Source of the DNA: Prinia subflava
Taxonomy: Eukaryota > Chordata > Aves > Passeriformes > Cisticolidae
Assembly (NCBI RefSeq): GCF_021018805.1
Contig: NC_086254.1
Coordinates: 1,909,001-1,973,000 of the forward strand
Length of the DNA: 64,000 bases
Reading direction: 5' to 3'
Positions 63,961 to 64,000 of the stretch are shown piece by piece (within the stretch, counting starts at the first letter, position 1; each line of letters begins with the position of its first letter). The notes beneath the pieces were generated by a model. The model did no database searches. It had not been told where the DNA came from and worked only from the letters and a program-made list of their open reading frames with translations. The translations under genes were made by a program, and so were the position numbers.

Positions 63961-64000
63961 GGAGAGCAGGCTCTGAACTTGAGTGGCCAGAAGAGTTTTG

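Larger units (their letters stand above)
47010..63999 (-). other. AUTS2: AUTS2 intron 2, partial
   Basis: This intron lies upstream of the 102-nt exon in transcript order and continues beyond the window. It holds an A/C-rich tract (47.43 kb), a CR1 tail (49.7-49.9 kb), an AT-rich run (52.12 kb) followed by a GC-rich block (52.2-52.7 kb), a CATC array (55.1-55.5 kb), a small 38-bp duplication (57.36 kb), candidate conserved DNA (56.5-57.0 and 63.0-63.3 kb) and a CR1 fragment at the edge. No exon encoding the preceding AUTS2 peptide (...KKMPKALRQ) was found. Confidence 0.85.

Overview
The window looks like bird nuclear DNA, most likely from a songbird. It contains CR1 retrotransposon tails, two solo endogenous-retrovirus LTRs of passerine type, relics of old amniote palindromic repeats, and many simple-sequence arrays. 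There is no bacterial-style gene density. I recognise one gene, AUTS2 (activator of transcription and developmental regulator), transcribed on the minus strand. Two internal coding exons are visible: a 102-nt exon at 45526-45627 and a 36-nt microexon at 37638-37673. I believe they correspond to human exons 3 and 4. Their translations join directly in frame (...SSSRERLSD | SSAPSSLGTGYF), as in vertebrate AUTS2. Everything else is intron: part of intron 2 (45628-64000), all of intron 3 (37674-45525, 7,852 bp) and part of intron 4 (1-37637).

Layout. 1-37637, intron 4: a CR1 tail (1073-1288), a perfect 28-bp inverted repeat (1864-1963), CATC and CCCTGT arrays (3.7-4.7 kb), a TAA array (12.8 kb), a solo LTR with AT-rich expansion (13878-14672), decayed palindromic repeats (18.4 and 22.4 kb), and a second solo LTR flanked by matching CACAGC hexamers (27668-28110). 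37638-45627: the two exons and intron 3, with a 40-bp minisatellite (43.4-43.6 kb) and two stretches that look like conserved noncoding DNA. 45628-64000, intron 2: a 43-bp minisatellite of 28 indel-free copies ending about 120 nt before the exon-3 splice acceptor, a CR1 tail (49690-49938), a CATC array of about 430 bp (55.1-55.5 kb), further enhancer-like DNA, and a CR1 fragment at the right edge.

How it works together. Both exons are phase-0 and divisible by three, so either can be skipped without shifting the frame. Both have consensus GT-AG sites and a plausible branch point 32 nt upstream. The most striking structure is the 43-bp array beside the 102-nt exon. Its period keeps several frames open for 480-550 codons, it contains an exact 215-bp five-unit higher-order duplication, and each unit can fold into a nested hairpin. 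The long open frames it produces are artefacts of the repeat, although one runs without a stop into the real exon.

Limits: exon and repeat calls rest on recalled family sequences and on motifs read directly. Conserved-element calls are only suggestions from composition.
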